Shown: one piece after another, positions 1 to 11,039 of the stretch | Numbering within the stretch: position 1 is the first letter of the stretch | Layout: each line of letters begins with the position of its first letter | NCBI GenBank assembly: GCA_947034895.1 | Contig: OX344765.1 | Location: 10,731,001 to 10,795,000 of the forward strand | Origin: Rhytidiadelphus loreus | Taxonomy: Eukaryota; Streptophyta; Bryopsida; Hypnales; Hylocomiaceae | Direction of reading: 5' to 3' | DNA length: 64,000 nucleotides | The notes under the pieces: generated by a model | What the model was told of the DNA's origin: nothing | The model's input: only the letters and a program-made list of their open reading frames with translations | The model's database searches: none | Translations under genes and position numbers: made by a program

Positions 1-2307
1 GTTCATTGTTGTAATGGTACTTTCAAGGTAAAAGATTCAAAAGAAACTTGAGGCCAAATGCAATGGCCCTTTGATGAATCTTGAAGCATGTGAAATCAAA
101 CCATTCTTCCTGACAAAACCTAATGGCATTTTTTTGAACCCTTCATTGACCTCAAGGTCATATAGTTAATGTAAAAAGACACAAAGGATAAGAAAAGGCA
201 CTTACTATAAATACAAATTCTAAATGTTGCTTCAACAAAAGCCTTCCTTCTTTGGTTGCAAAGACGATTTGCCTGAAATGAATGTTATGGTATATACACC
301 CATTGTTGCCTTTTTAGTCATTGCATGTACCTAGATGGATCGGATTTCCAAAATTTTAGTGCAATAGAAAGGCAAATAAGAAAATTTCCACATGTTCTTT
401 TGTTAGCTCATTTTTTAGCAAAAACACACATTATAGGTAGTCAAAGCAAAAACATATAGCATTTCCATTGTTGTCCCTAGGAGACAACTATTCATGTCCA
501 TTAGGATTCTAAGGTATACAACATGTTTCCAATAATGTTAAGCATTTTAGCATTTAGCAATTTAGCAATAGTCAAGTGGATAATTTTCTTTAGTTAGAGA
601 ATAGAAATAACGAAGATTGTGCTAATTTTTCATCAAGTTTGGATTTAGTAGAAACTAAATAAATGTAGATTATAATCCAATTTGTTCTCGGTGAATAGAC
701 AAATATATTTCTAAGAAGTGCAAAACTAATTATTGGTTTTAGCAACTTCATTAGGTGTCAATGTGTTATTTGTCACACAATAAAATTGCTAAGACTATAT
801 CATATTCCCCTCATTCATGAAAATAGGTCACCCTATTTTGCACAAATGGGCCTTAGTAAAAAACAAGTCATATATCTTAAACGTTTTTTTATTCCCTATA
901 CAATTGCAATGGCAATCTCAAAGTGTCCATCAAGATTGTGGAATAGTAAATGAATCTTTTGACATGTGTAAAACTACAGGATGATCTTCAACAAAGTTAT
1001 AAAATGCAATCTTTTATGTGTTTGAAATCTATGACCCTATAATTTTCCATTTAGCAAATTTTTCTTTGTTTTGTATTTTCCACATATTACAATTACACAA
1101 GTGAATTGTAGTCTTAGAAGCTTGAATATGAAAACATTCAAAAGTTGCATGATATAGCCATTGCATAAAGAAGTATACAAGTATGTGATCCAACCTCTAT
1201 TTCCTTCATCACCCCCCTAGATGGCTCTTCATAAAACTTTAACCCTTAATTCCTAAATGTTGAAGGGGTAAGGACAAAACTAAGATATGCTATGAATTAT
1301 GTCTTCTTCAACCTTTTGGATGTTTGTATCAAAAGATATGTTGTTAAGCATGAAGAATATGAATCCTTTATAATTAGATTTTGAAATATTTAAATTTCTC
1401 ATTCAAAACAATTTTCAATATATTGTTCATTTACCAGGAGGTAAAAATCTACATTATTCTTCTTCTATCAAAAAACTTATGAGTAACAAGGAGACTCTTT
1501 GGGCTCTATTTGGCATAAGAACTGTAATCTAGGATATGCAAACCGTTCAATGCATGCATACAATTTCAAAAACAACATGTTGATGGAGAATTAAATAGCT
1601 GAAATCCAATCTCATCCCAACCAAAAGTTAAATTTATTAAATTTTTATATGTGCCAATCAAAGATTGGAGATGAGCAAAATATAATTGGAATTAATAATG
1701 AAATGAATTTTGTGGTTGAATAGAGACAAAAGTAGCTTTCCTAGTTTCAAGAGGAATCCACCCTCCCAAAGGTTCTTGAATTGGCTTCTACTGTCCTTTT
1801 CACCTTATCGTCACCTTTTGGGATCTTTAACAAACAAACTTTTAATTTCCATTAAAAAAATCATTTTATTTCTAAAAAACATGACATTCATTCACTTCAC
1901 TATGCATTTGAGTCACCAAAATTATTTCTTTCCATAGTAATTGAAGAAACATTTAAATTATTTAACCCTTAAAAGATCTTGAGGTAGTGTAAATTTCTAA
2001 AAATGTGAAGACTTGCTATAAAGTGCAACTTAGAGGATAATTTAGTGATGACCTTCATAAAAATTAAAGTTGCAAACAAAGAATCATTGATCATATCCAT
2101 ATGGTCAAATCTACCATTACACTAATTAATTTTTATTGGTACCAAAGGTTGATTGTGAATTCAATGAAAATTGAAAACAAAAAAAATTCTAAATTTGGTA
2201 TTTTTTTAATTTTTCTATTATAATAATTATTAAATTCATTTTAGAAGGGCCAATTTTTGAGTTAGGAAAGTCAATTTGTAAGGCGAATCATATGGTGCTC
2301 TTTTGAC
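1..2307. other. AT-rich intergenic DNA, no gene seen
   Basis: No reading frame here has convincing coding character; the longest are short and rich in Phe, Lys, Asn and Ile, as expected from AT-rich noncoding DNA. Short TTAACCCTT-like motifs near 1236 and 1962 resemble the ends of the TTAA-bounded elements found elsewhere in the window, but I could not pair them into a complete element. Otherwise I see nothing. Confidence 0.6.
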
Positions 2308-2546
2308 TTAACCCCTTGAGGATGTTGATGTTCTCTATACGTTCTCCCTTATTGTATACAAAAGGAGGAAATTGAGTAGCACAAGAATCCAATTCAAACT
2401 GTAAATTTCAGACTAAGTCACTAACATACTACTCATCAACTAAGAATTTTTGGGAAATTTTTGAGTATTCGGAGAGGATCAAATAAATTCAATATATAGA
2501 CAACATATGCTAGCTCTTTTGGAAGGCAACATCCTTGAGGGGTTAA
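2308..2546. mobile_element. 239-bp TTAA-bounded inverted-repeat element (MITE-like)
   Basis: The left end reads TTAACCCCTTGAGGATGTTG and the right end, reverse-complemented, reads TTAACCCCTCAAGGATGTTG, so the 20-base termini differ at only two positions. TTAA is present at both ends and the bases outside (GAC left, TAT right) do not extend the duplication. The interior has no reading frame, so this is a non-autonomous element. Inference: TTAA is the target duplication, as in piggyBac-type transposition, and CCCCT is the true terminus. Confidence 0.72.
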
Positions 2547-3063
2547 TATGGAAGTTCCAAAAAACCATGATATACCAATGTTAAGAAATTAATATGAGAA
2601 TCTTAGTAATTGTAAAATGGGTTGGTCATTTTTAAATTGAATTAATTGACAATTTTTCAAAATGATATATATTTGCACGTATTCATAGATTAATGAAATC
2701 AGTTTTATGCTTCTATGTATTAGTAGAGCTCATGAATTACATATAGGATGTCATGAATTTGAATTTTGACTTTTATTTCAATTTTAACATCAAATAATAT
2801 AAGTAGTAAAATCCACCTCGAGGTACAATACATTAACTTCAAAACATATTTTACTATTTGAAATATAAGAAATGGATCTTTGATTTATTATATTTTTTAC
2901 CTTCTTTAAAGCTTTTCAATTTATGGAGATATAAAAGTGACCATTTTTACCATTTAGATATGAGTGTAAATTGGATTATTTTGTCATTCATGATTTAAAT
3001 ACTAAAGTCCTTCAATTTGTCTTTCATTTACAAAGCTCTCTAGTTTTTTTTAGATATCAAGTA
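2547..3063. other. AT-rich intergenic DNA
   Basis: I see no gene or clear repeat structure in this stretch. Confidence 0.5.
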
Positions 3064-3996
3064 TTACCCCCTAAATGACCATTGTCCCCTTGGGGGACAA
3101 AATGGATTTTGGGCAAGTTCCTATGATCTCAATTTTCAATGAATTTTTTTGAAACTTTCTCATAAGATGGGAAAACTTATGAGATTTGTGGGAATATAAA
3201 TTTTATTTCAATTGGTGCCTGAAAGCAAAAGTTATGGCATCTTAAGAATAATTTTCACGTCACCGGGCAGAAAAATAAATCTACAAAAATTCGAAATTAA
3301 TTTTTTAATTTTTTTCTTCTTAAAGATAACATTTTTGTCTACATGTGAAGCTTTTATTCATTCCATTTGGATTAGTAATGTGAAAGTTATGAACAATCTT
3401 ATTTTTCAGGCAATTTGAGCATCTTCTTGAAAAAATAACTTATAGGATTCAATCTGAATGCAATTTTCACAATTTTTCAACAAAAATTGTTTGACAAGGT
3501 TAAATTTTCTGTTTAGAACAATCTCACCGTTGAGATTATTGTGTTTCAATCCCATTTTAGAGCTATTAACAATTTAGTTTTTCTTTCAATGTTCGGCCTA
3601 CTTCTACCGAACAATTTTTTAAAGAATGAAAATCAATCTTGTTTTTTTTTTAATTTTTTTCTCTAGACTTTCAATTCAATTCTTCAACACAATTTTTTTT
3701 AATTCAAGGTCCATGGTGTAAATTTTTTTCCCAAATGGCATTCAAAGTCATCTGAAATTGCAGGCTTGTGTTCAAAAAAACTTTCTTTTTTCAATTTTGA
3801 ATGCTAATATCTTCCAATCTGTACGGTCAAACTCCATGAAATTTTTACCACATGATATTAAACTAGTAAAGTACAATATACTACGGTTAGATTCTAAAAA
3901 AAGTATTTGTTTTTTGTTTTTTTGGATGAATGCAGCAAAAATGGCAGTTTTAAGTAGTTTTTGACAGAAGAACGGCCCTAGTCTTTCAGGGGTTAA
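3064..3996 (-). mobile_element. ~0.93-kb TTAA-family element, reverse-oriented copy
   Basis: Left end TTACCCCCTAAATGACC and right end (reverse complement) TTAACCCCTGAAAGAC fit the common terminus TTAACCCCTAAAG. The interior carries, on the minus strand, the landmark of this family: a stretch close to CATAACTTTCACAT followed by CCAAATGGAATG (about 3355-3395), also present in the copies near 35.3, 41.3, 45.7, 51.6 and 59.7 kb. No transposase frame is visible. The left TTAA has decayed to TTAC. Confidence 0.6.
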
Positions 3997-5150
3997 AGGC
4001 TAGTAGTTACATTTCTTACAAAGCCAAATATCAACAAACTAAGATTTTTCAACCTTTCTATTATATGAAAGTTAGCTTAAAATATATCCATTGTAAGAAA
4101 ATCAAATAAAAAGCTAGTATTCATCAATAGAAAAAAAAAAGTCAAATATGTTTCAATATATATTTACAAGAAATTGACTTTAAACATTAGAATTTTTTTT
4201 TCTAAGTTGAATTTTAGAAGTTAATCTCAAACTCACGATTTTGGCACGGATCTTGGTCTACATATCCTAAATATAAATAATTTTAGAACTTTATATCTTA
4301 TTGCATCACTTGTTGAGCATTCAATGCACACAACACATTTCTCCAATAATTCACAATATTCTTAAAAAGATTAATTTTCATCTTCTAAAAGAATCTTTAT
4401 TGCACATAAAATTGTCTTATTTGTCCACAAAGGTAACTTTTGTCTCCTTTAACTCCTTCAATCAATATTAGCCATTTGATTCTTCCATCATCATCTCAAT
4501 TGATAAAGCATCCTTTGCCAATTGTGAAAGTGAGCATGTAATCTACAATTTGGTGGTCCCACATAATAGGTGAATTTCTAAGTTCATATCCAATGTGATA
4601 TAAATGGTTGTAGAGGTGGGCCTACAAAATTCTAAGTTCCAGGGCAACTATATAGACTGATTTCATAAGCTCACAAAATTATATTGAAGACTAATATATT
4701 CTTGTTTTGCTATGCAATTCACTTTTATTGTAGACCAAATTCTAGCAAGGGTTCACAAAAGCGATGTTCTTTAATCTTATTCATCTTTAGCTTGACATGC
4801 CTCATCTTTTAGTCTTCAATAACAAATAATTTCTTTCTCTTCATCCTTGCCATACAAAGCAATAAACATCAAATCATGTTCTTATAGACCTTGATCTGCT
4901 ATAGGTCTAACACTCTTCAAATGTCGATGATAACTACTCCAGTGGATCCCTCACAATCTCTTTCTCTTTATATTTAGACACAAATAAAAGAATATTTTAC
5001 TGCAAGAAAAGAGAAACAAACCCCGGCTGCAAATGACCACAATATTCTATTGACACTCAATCCTAGCAATGGCCGTTCAAATCACTATTACTCTTACATT
5101 TGGTTGCTTTATACTACCTTGATGAGTGGTCATGTGACTCATTTTGTGCT
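3997..5150. other. AT-rich intergenic DNA
   Basis: No gene is recognisable. The stretch 4200-5000 is somewhat richer in C but all frames are interrupted and no conserved protein motif is seen. Confidence 0.5.
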
Positions 5151-5152
5151 AG

Positions 5153-5676
5153 CTGTGACAGCCACTTCATGGTGCATAGTGATAAAACTATGCACCATGG
5201 AAAAAAAATTTAATTTAAAATTTTTCAGTTTTTAATTCAACCCCTCTCCCCTTTCAAAAATTTTAATTTTAATTTTGTTTTGGGGGGGGGTTGAATTAAA
5301 AATTAAAAAAATTTAAATTAAATTTGTTTTCCACTCCTCACCCACCCTCTGTCACCCTCCCCTTCTTGTAATTTTCAGGGGTGGGTGGGAGTGCAAACAA
5401 TATGGGATATATCCCATATTGCACTTGTATTTGTACCGTGTCAGTACCCGTATATTTCCCATATGTATCCATATCCGTATCAATATCAGTACCGTATTAG
5501 TACCCGATCCCATATTTGTATTTGTATTCAAATTTTTTTGAAATCAACGGTTGTGAGGGGGGGGGGGGTTGTAATTTTTTTTACAAAAAAATCAACGGTT
5601 CTCGTTTTTTAGCAGGGAGGGGGGTTTGTTAATTAATGCAAAACCTATGACAACCTCTTTTTGGTGCATTGTGAAT
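5153..5676. repeat. Composite inverted repeats inside a direct duplication
   Basis: A perfect 13-bp hairpin (CATGGTGCATAGT at 5168-5180, loop GATAAA, complement at 5187-5199) is followed by a larger AT-rich inverted repeat with arms about 5206-5244 and 5283-5324. The hairpin arm and its upstream bases recur imperfectly at 5646-5676, so the material between looks inserted into, or bounded by, a ~30-bp direct duplication. Runs of G (5283-5290, about 5558-5568) and C-rich stretches flank the arms. Confidence 0.5.
5395..5530. repeat. Low-complexity ATCCCATAT/CCGTATC repeat
   Basis: The stretch is built from variants of CCATAT, CCGTATC and AGTACCCG, with a palindromic start (ATGGGATATATCCCAT). 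A related stretch lies at 47690-47830, and in both cases AT-rich sequence with TTAATTTAAATT-like motifs lies next to it, so the two loci are probably copies of one repeat. Confidence 0.45.
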
Positions 5677-5689
5677 AAGAGTGTTCCAA

Positions 5690-6183
5690 ACAAGAATCAC
5701 AAAGGCTCTTCAAAAATAGATGTAAACTTTTAGCACGTCACATTTGGCACATTTAGATATAAATGCTCCAATAGCTCAACATGAGCCTATATATGACTCA
5801 TATTTGCAAACCTCTACCTTTTTATTATCATTGTTATTACTAGGGCTATACATTGCTATGTACAACCGTTGATGATTGTGTTGCAAGTGAGGGATTTCAA
5901 TTTTTTAATATTTAAAACAAAAGTCCATCGATGTTGACAAAAGAAGAAACATTCTAAACTCATATGCATACCAAAATAAGAATAACAATAACAATAACAA
6001 TAACAACAACAATAATAATAACAATATTAATACTACTACTACTACTAATATTAATAATTTTCATTGCCATTACCATTACCACCACTAACCAAAGTTTCAT
6101 ATTTCAAACTAGGTAACCCCTCCCTAGTCTTAATATTTATACCTTGGGGTTAGGGTGTTTGTTTGGGTAGTTTGTTTGTTTGT
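5690..6183. other. Intergenic DNA with AAC/AAT/ACT microsatellite
   Basis: From about 5978 to 6085 the sequence is a compound microsatellite of AACAAT, AAT, ACT and CATTAC units. No gene is seen around it. Confidence 0.6.
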
Positions 6184-6243
6184 TACGGTGAGATGTTTGG
6201 AACTGCACGTCCCCTTATCACGTTATTGGTATCATTGGAAAGT
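6184..6243 (+). repeat. Dispersed 60-bp repeat, copy 1
   Basis: The segment begins GGTGAGATGTTTGGAACTGC and aligns along its length with 10253-10312 (GGTGAGATCTAAGGAACTGA...). Nothing like it is annotated by coding potential. The two copies are 4 kb apart in the same orientation. Confidence 0.5.
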
Positions 6244-6374
6244 TCTCTACAAGGAAGGGTGCAGCACAGGCTTTGTATCGTGACATTTGGACATTGGCAA
6301 CAACACATGGCACACTAGCCACCAACAAAATTATTATTAAAAAAATAAAATCCAAGGTGTAATTTAGTTACCTT

Positions 6375-7185
6375 TATATGCAAATAGTCTTGGATCCTTT
6401 CCGCTCCCCCTCCGTCCGTCCATCCGTCCGTCCGTTCCCACTTTTTTCTGTTCCGTTCCCCAACCCCAACCCCAATCCCCGGGGCCTTGATTTCTTGGTT
6501 CCCTCGCAAGCGTCCGCCCGCGCCCCTTTTCTTTTTCCTCCTTTTTTTTCCTTTTCTTTTTCTGGCCCTCCCCCCGCTCTCCTCCGCCCCCGCCACGCCG
6601 TAATGATGAGCGTTGCCACCTGGGGAGGCAAAGCAAATCTGGAGCGCATCCTCATGTTCCATGAAGCGGAAACGAATCTCCCTCGCTCCCTCGCTGCCGA
6701 GAAGCGTCCGAAAGCAAGCAATGAAGCCCAGCCAAGCCCAAGCCCAAGCCCGGCTTGGCGTCTGGTCTGGGACTCATCATCATTCATCAACCAGACAACA
6801 ACAGGCAGCGCCCCAGACGGCCCCCCCAGGCAGCGAATCACGAGGCGCAATTGGGAACGGGGAACGGGGAACGGGGAACGGAAGGCAAGCCAAGCCAAGC
6901 GAAGCCCCCCATGGCCAGGGCTGCAGGGCCTGGGCGGGCTGCTGCAGGCAAGCAGGCAAGCAGGCAGGCAGGTCTCCAGAACATCCCTTTCGGAAGGCAG
7001 CAGGCAGGCAGGCTCTGCCAGGAAATGCTCTCTCTGTTCCTTTCTCTGCTGCTAGGGAGGGTACTGTACTGATTATAATAAAGCGAAACTACGCAGTAAG
7101 CTAATCAATCACGTTGCCCCCCTAATAAATCACTCAGGCAGGCAGGCCGCATGACGGACGCCTTTTTCATCCGTCCCTCATCCAT
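6375..7185. other. GC-rich, CpG-rich island with tetranucleotide repeats
   Basis: Base composition changes abruptly from AT-rich to GC-rich. It contains CCGT-type repeats (about 6409-6434), a GGGGAAC repeat (about 6856-6882), and GGCA/AGGC runs (about 6948-6985 and 7137-7147). Long open frames exist on both strands and in several frames at once, which is what GC-rich DNA without stop codons gives; none shows a known domain. It may be a promoter or untranslated region of a gene I cannot identify, or a younger insertion not yet eroded by CpG deamination. Confidence 0.5.
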
Positions 7186-7194
7186 ATTTTCTGC

Positions 7195-7219
7195 ATTTAT
7201 TTATTTATTTATTTATTTA
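7195..7219. repeat. (TTTA)n microsatellite
   Basis: About six TTTA/TTAT units in a row at the edge of the preceding GC-rich island. Confidence 0.85.
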
Positions 7220-8037
7220 ACAAATGGAAAACCCACTGCATTAAGAAAAAACGAGGTACAACGCGGCCAAGCCTATGAAGACAGCAGGCTGGAGCATGAA
7301 GAGAAAAGCATTTTCTTTTCACACAAGCAAAGGATCCTTTACTGCAAGGAAAAAAAGAAAAGCAAAACAAGAGCCCAGCCACAAAACAAGCGGCCTAAAA
7401 TACAAAACACTCAACAAGGCACTCGGAGATGGGCACAACAAGCGTGTAGGATTTGGGCTAATTTTGACGCTATTTGGTTGCAATCCCCCGTGATTGCCTC
7501 CAAGAATTGCTGACACTATTATTTGGAACAAGCAAAGGCCTATTCTTTATACTTTTGTCTAGGTCCTTTCTTTCTCCTTCTGTCTAGCTTGTGGGCTTGG
7601 TTGCTTTGTAACATGGTTTTTTGAAATGAAATTTCCATTTGTTTCAAAATGAAAAAATAAAATAAAATACAAAACAAACAAAACAACAAAAAATACTAGG
7701 TGCCAGCAGGAGGCCAAGCACAGGACACCTAAGGAGGTCATATTTTTTTGCATTTCATTTCATGGTTGTCATTTACATAGGGCAGACAATCTGGGCCAGG
7801 GTGAACCACCACCCTCACTCATCCATGAGGGAAAACACTGAATTTTTAAAATTTTCCACACATGGTAAAATTTGCAAATTTTGAATTCATATTTGCAACC
7901 AAGAGGCCCCTAATTGGCTAGGAGAGGTGTACAAGATAAGCTAATTAAGCTCAAAATAGGTGTCTTTTTTTTACATGCACCCTTGTAAGAACTCGGGAGG
8001 GATGAGTGAGGGGGTCAATTCACCCCAAGGTACAATT
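7220..8037. other. Intergenic DNA
   Basis: No gene is recognised. A small imperfect inverted repeat with TTTTGAAATGAAATTTCC and its near-complement lies at about 7618-7660. Otherwise nothing stands out. Confidence 0.5.
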
Positions 8038-8130
8038 TGATGTTCATCAATTAATTGTAGAGTGTGTGCAATGAAGGACCTTGAGCTTGAGTTTGAAAAA
8101 AAAAACATAGGATAAATTAATCTCCTTGAC
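8038..8130 (+). repeat. Direct repeat, copy 1 (partner 8638-8745)
   Basis: Both copies start GATGTTCATCAA, share GTGTGTGCAATGA, and continue with a purine-rich stretch and ATAGGA-AAATTAA. They are ~600 bp apart in the same orientation and clearly diverged, so the duplication is old. Confidence 0.5.
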
Positions 8131-8133
8131 CCT

Positions 8134-8260
8134 TTAAACACCCACAAGGATGTTTTTTGTTTGATGGATGACAAAGAATCCTTCTAGTAGGACAGAAGTG
8201 CAACTATTCATCCTTGGAATTTTGTTGTGAAAAGAGGAGGTCTTCTACAATAGTTTAACT
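8134..8260 (-). mobile_element. Fragment of the ~229-bp TTAA element family
   Basis: From a TTAA at 8134 the sequence runs into GATGGATGACAAAGAATCC and then a stretch close to GGACAGAAGTGCAACTATTC. This is the reverse complement of the right half of the units arrayed at 61.9-63.0 kb. The far end cannot be located, so this is a partial copy. Confidence 0.5.
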
Positions 8261-9059
8261 TCTAATGAGTACTTTTGTAATTTTTTAAACAAATACATTA
8301 CATGTTATTTCAGGCCTCTGAGAGATTGTTTGAGGGTTGTTCCCCTTCACCATTCCCCTTGCAATGAAGGACAGCCATCTGTCCCAAAAAAAATTCAAAA
8401 AAAGAAATCAAATTAAATTAAATTCTTCAAATGTAAAAAGAAGTTGAATTTTTTTTTCTAGAAATGTGCTGGCAGTCTTTCAGCTACGTAGGACCATTGA
8501 GGTGTTAGGCCAGTAGTCGCATTCCATGCGTTCTTATAACAGTAGAACCCACGGTCTCTTGGAGGCCCAAGAAACCATCTAATGATTCACACGGTAATCA
8601 AAGGGATGATTTCCATGATAACTCAGTGTGATGAAGTTGATGTTCATCAAGTATTAGAATGAATTGTAAAGTGTGTGCAATGAGGAACCAAGAGTCGAAG
8701 TTTTAGAAAAAACAATAGGACAAATTAAACTCCTTAAAGCACTCAAACTAAGTTGTGTTGGAGTTTGATGTTGTGTTTCTTTTGTACTATTTTTTAGTTA
8801 AACCTTCTTTTGACACCCCTTTTACAAATTGGGGAGACCTTTATGATTAATTCTATTATAGAAAATAAGTTAAGGGCCTTGCTTGTCGGGCTTTGCGCTC
8901 ACCTCATTGGGGACCCTTATTTTCCATAATGCTCAATGAAAAGGACATTGCCCTAATATACATAAGCCACTGACAATTTAGAAAACTCTTTGCCTTGGTG
9001 CTTTTTAGATTTTGAAAAACCAACTGAGGGCTTGTTCCTTTGGTTCTGTGTTCTTTTTC
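8261..9059. other. Intergenic DNA including second copy of a direct repeat
   Basis: 8638-8745 is the partner of 8038-8130. The rest shows no gene; all frames are short. Confidence 0.5.
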
Positions 9060-9127
9060 CATGTATCAATGGAAATTGTCCATGTATCAATGGAAATTGT
9101 CCATGTATCAATGGAAATTGTCCATGT
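9060..9127. repeat. 21-bp tandem repeat, three exact copies
   Basis: The unit CATGTATCAATGGAAATTGTC is repeated exactly three times (9060-9080, 9081-9101, 9102-9122), followed by CATGT. Exact identity means a recent expansion. The minus strand happens to read as a repeated heptapeptide, but there is no sign of a gene. Confidence 0.9.
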
Positions 9128-9221
9128 GTTTCAAGAAAAAAAACTTTGCCTTGATGTGTAAGAAAAATTGACATAAAAATGAATCCAGCAGCTTTGTGTA
9201 TTTCGTAGTCTTGGCTCTGGA

Positions 9222-9351
9222 TCAGGGCTTTTTTTTTGGACTTGTGTCCCTCCCGCTGGCTTCACTGCATAGGCCAGTTTTGGGAGGGATGAAGCCAGAG
9301 AGGTCAGATTTCTGACAGTCTGGCGAAATTTCGCCAAAAAGAAAAGCCCTG
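9222..9351. repeat. 130-bp foldback hairpin
   Basis: Outer arms CAGGGCTTTTTTTTTGG-like (9222-9239) and CCAAAAAGAAAAGCCCTG (9334-9351) are complementary, an inner pair CTGGCTTCA/TGAAGCCAG (9256-9264, 9290-9298) extends the fold, and a 16-bp palindrome TGGCGAAATTTCGCCA sits at 9321-9336. It could be a foldback element or a transcribed hairpin; there is no evidence of expression here. Confidence 0.5.
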
Positions 9352-9613
9352 CTCTGGATTGCACCCACAGAGATTGGTCATGGATGAAGCATGAAAAATG
9401 TGGATGAGAATTGGTGGATTCATCCAAAAGTGTGAGCATTCATCCCCCAAAGACCAATTGGGTACTTGGATTTTGACCTCCCTGGAGTCACGTTGGTTCA
9501 GAGAATTGACAACTTTTTTCTTTTTCTTCTGTTCTTGTCAATTGGGGGAACACGTTGGAACTGATTATGTGCCATGAGATGATTAAATTTGAATTTTTTT
9601 GAATCCATGTCCA

Positions 9614-9842
9614 TTAACCCCTTAATGCCTCAATCCTTTTTCAAAATTTGGCACATTTTTGCTTATATCTTTGTATAGTAATACCATTTACCAAAATTTC
9701 ATGAAATTGGGCATAAAAGAAGGTTGTCTTTTCAAGATTCAAGTGTTACATTGGATGAATGAGAAGGTAGTTGGATGAAACAACGCCTACAAGCCCTCTG
9801 TTCATCGTCCAGAATATGGACGTTGGAGTGCTTAAGGGTTAA
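9614..9842 (+). mobile_element. 229-bp TTAA-bounded element, copy 1
   Basis: The left end is TTAACCCCTTAATGCC and the right end, reverse-complemented, is TTAACCCTTAAGCAC. The full 229 bp aligns end to end with 32396-32624 in opposite orientation, with the same total length, and both copies start and stop exactly at TTAA. Flanking bases do not match beyond TTAA. A CGTCC...GGACG subterminal hairpin lies near the right end (9807-9823). No coding capacity; non-autonomous. Confidence 0.78.
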
Positions 9843-10252
9843 TGCTTGATAGCTGGGAGGCTCGAGAGTATAATACGATATAATGTCAAGTCTAATAGTT
9901 CATCACAAACATCCATATTTGTACTTTTTCACAAATCTAAGGGTGTAGAAAGAAGGTCTGTGTTATGAGTTATAGTGCTTTTTTTTACTATCCAATGGAA
10001 TGGTGACAAATTAGGGAGAATTTTTAGGGTTCATTTGTCAAGGTGGACATTTGGAATTTTGCATCTTCACTTTTTTGAATCTATGTAACCTATACACATA
10101 CATAGATTTTGTAATTGTTTATCAATTTCATCCACGGAGAACAGTAAAACACATTGCCAAATATTCCATCGACAATTTTGAATGTCATTTTAATGATTAT
10201 TTGCTCGAATATTTCCATACAATAAATGAAGTTGTTCTTTATTTTATTTATT
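9843..10252. other. AT-rich intergenic DNA
   Basis: No gene or structured repeat seen. Confidence 0.5.
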
Positions 10253-10312
10253 ATGGTGAGATCTAAGGAACTGAACGTCCTCCAATTATATTCATGGTAC
10301 CATTAGAAACAT
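10253..10312 (+). repeat. Dispersed 60-bp repeat, copy 2
   Basis: Partner of 6184-6243; shares GGTGAGAT, GGAACTG, ACGTCC and the ATGGTACCATT/TTGGTATCATT segment. It directly precedes a copy of another dispersed repeat (10313-10600). Confidence 0.5.
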
Positions 10313-10600
10313 GTTTCTTTTTTCTTTTTTCGGAGAAGTGTTGAAGTGGCAACATATAAGAAAATTGATGTAGCCAAATATTTTAAAATCAATCTACATT
10401 TTGGATAGAACTATATTTTCATCCACATGTTTGGACAAGTCTCATTTTAAATTGACAATTTCATCCAAATTATTTTCAAAAATTGGAACAACTTGGCATC
10501 ATCATCCAATTGTTCTTCAAATTTTTCCCTAAAGGCTTGATGCTCCCCAGTTATTTGGGGTACTGTCAAGCATTGCCTAAAAAAACATGGCTTAGAAGCA
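10313..10600 (+). repeat. Dispersed repeat family 'GAAGTGCCAAAGTGG', copy 1
   Basis: Shares a pyrimidine-rich start, GAAGTG(C/T)(C/T)GAAGTGGC, and later AATTTCATCCAAA-type motifs with 27655-27890, 54660-54905 (reverse) and 58556-58830. This is the most diverged of the four copies. No coding frame. The family ends could not be defined. Confidence 0.4.
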
Positions 10601-10661
10601 GTGATCCTAGAATAGGTTCAAGGTAGTTAGCCAAATGTTCATTTTGGGAAGATTTTTTTTG

Positions 10662-10840
10662 AATTTACAGTGAGGGCATGAAGAAATTAAGTAACAACTG
10701 AGCAAAATTTTAGCTAGTTTTGGGATCGATGGTTAGAAGCCATCTCTCTACAAGGAGGGGGTGCACAGACCAATGATCCCAAAACTGGCTAAATTTTGCT
10801 CAGTTTCTACTTAATTTCTTCATGCCTTGGATGTAAATTT
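10662..10840. repeat. Long near-perfect hairpin (about 70-bp arms, ~36-nt loop)
   Basis: The left arm (10662-10732) and right arm (10770-10840) pair along almost their whole length, with a few mismatches and single-base bulges; the core pairing includes GATCCCAAAACT and AATTTTGCTCAG with their complements. The size and the mostly paired arms resemble a plant microRNA or siRNA precursor, but a small foldback transposon would look the same. No promoter was identified. Confidence 0.7.
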
Positions 10841-11039
10841 AAATAAAAACTTCCAACCGGCACAGACTTTGGACGTATAGCATGAAAGTTATTGGATTTT
10901 TTGAATTCTTTTTTGGATCTTACATTATCCTAAATTGGGGCTAATGCTAATGGCACCGAGGCCTACCCTAATAAGTAGTCGGACCCCCTAAGTGAACCTC
11001 CTTTTGCAGAATGATCATTACTAATAAAAGGCCCAGCAT

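Noticed and set aside
6378..7104. Long overlapping frames on both strands
   Set aside because: The GC-rich island lacks stop codons in most frames; the peptides are low in complexity (Pro, Arg, Gln, Ala) and show no domain.
8953..9174. Minus-strand frame with a repeated heptapeptide
   Set aside because: Produced by three exact copies of a 21-bp repeat; no other coding evidence.
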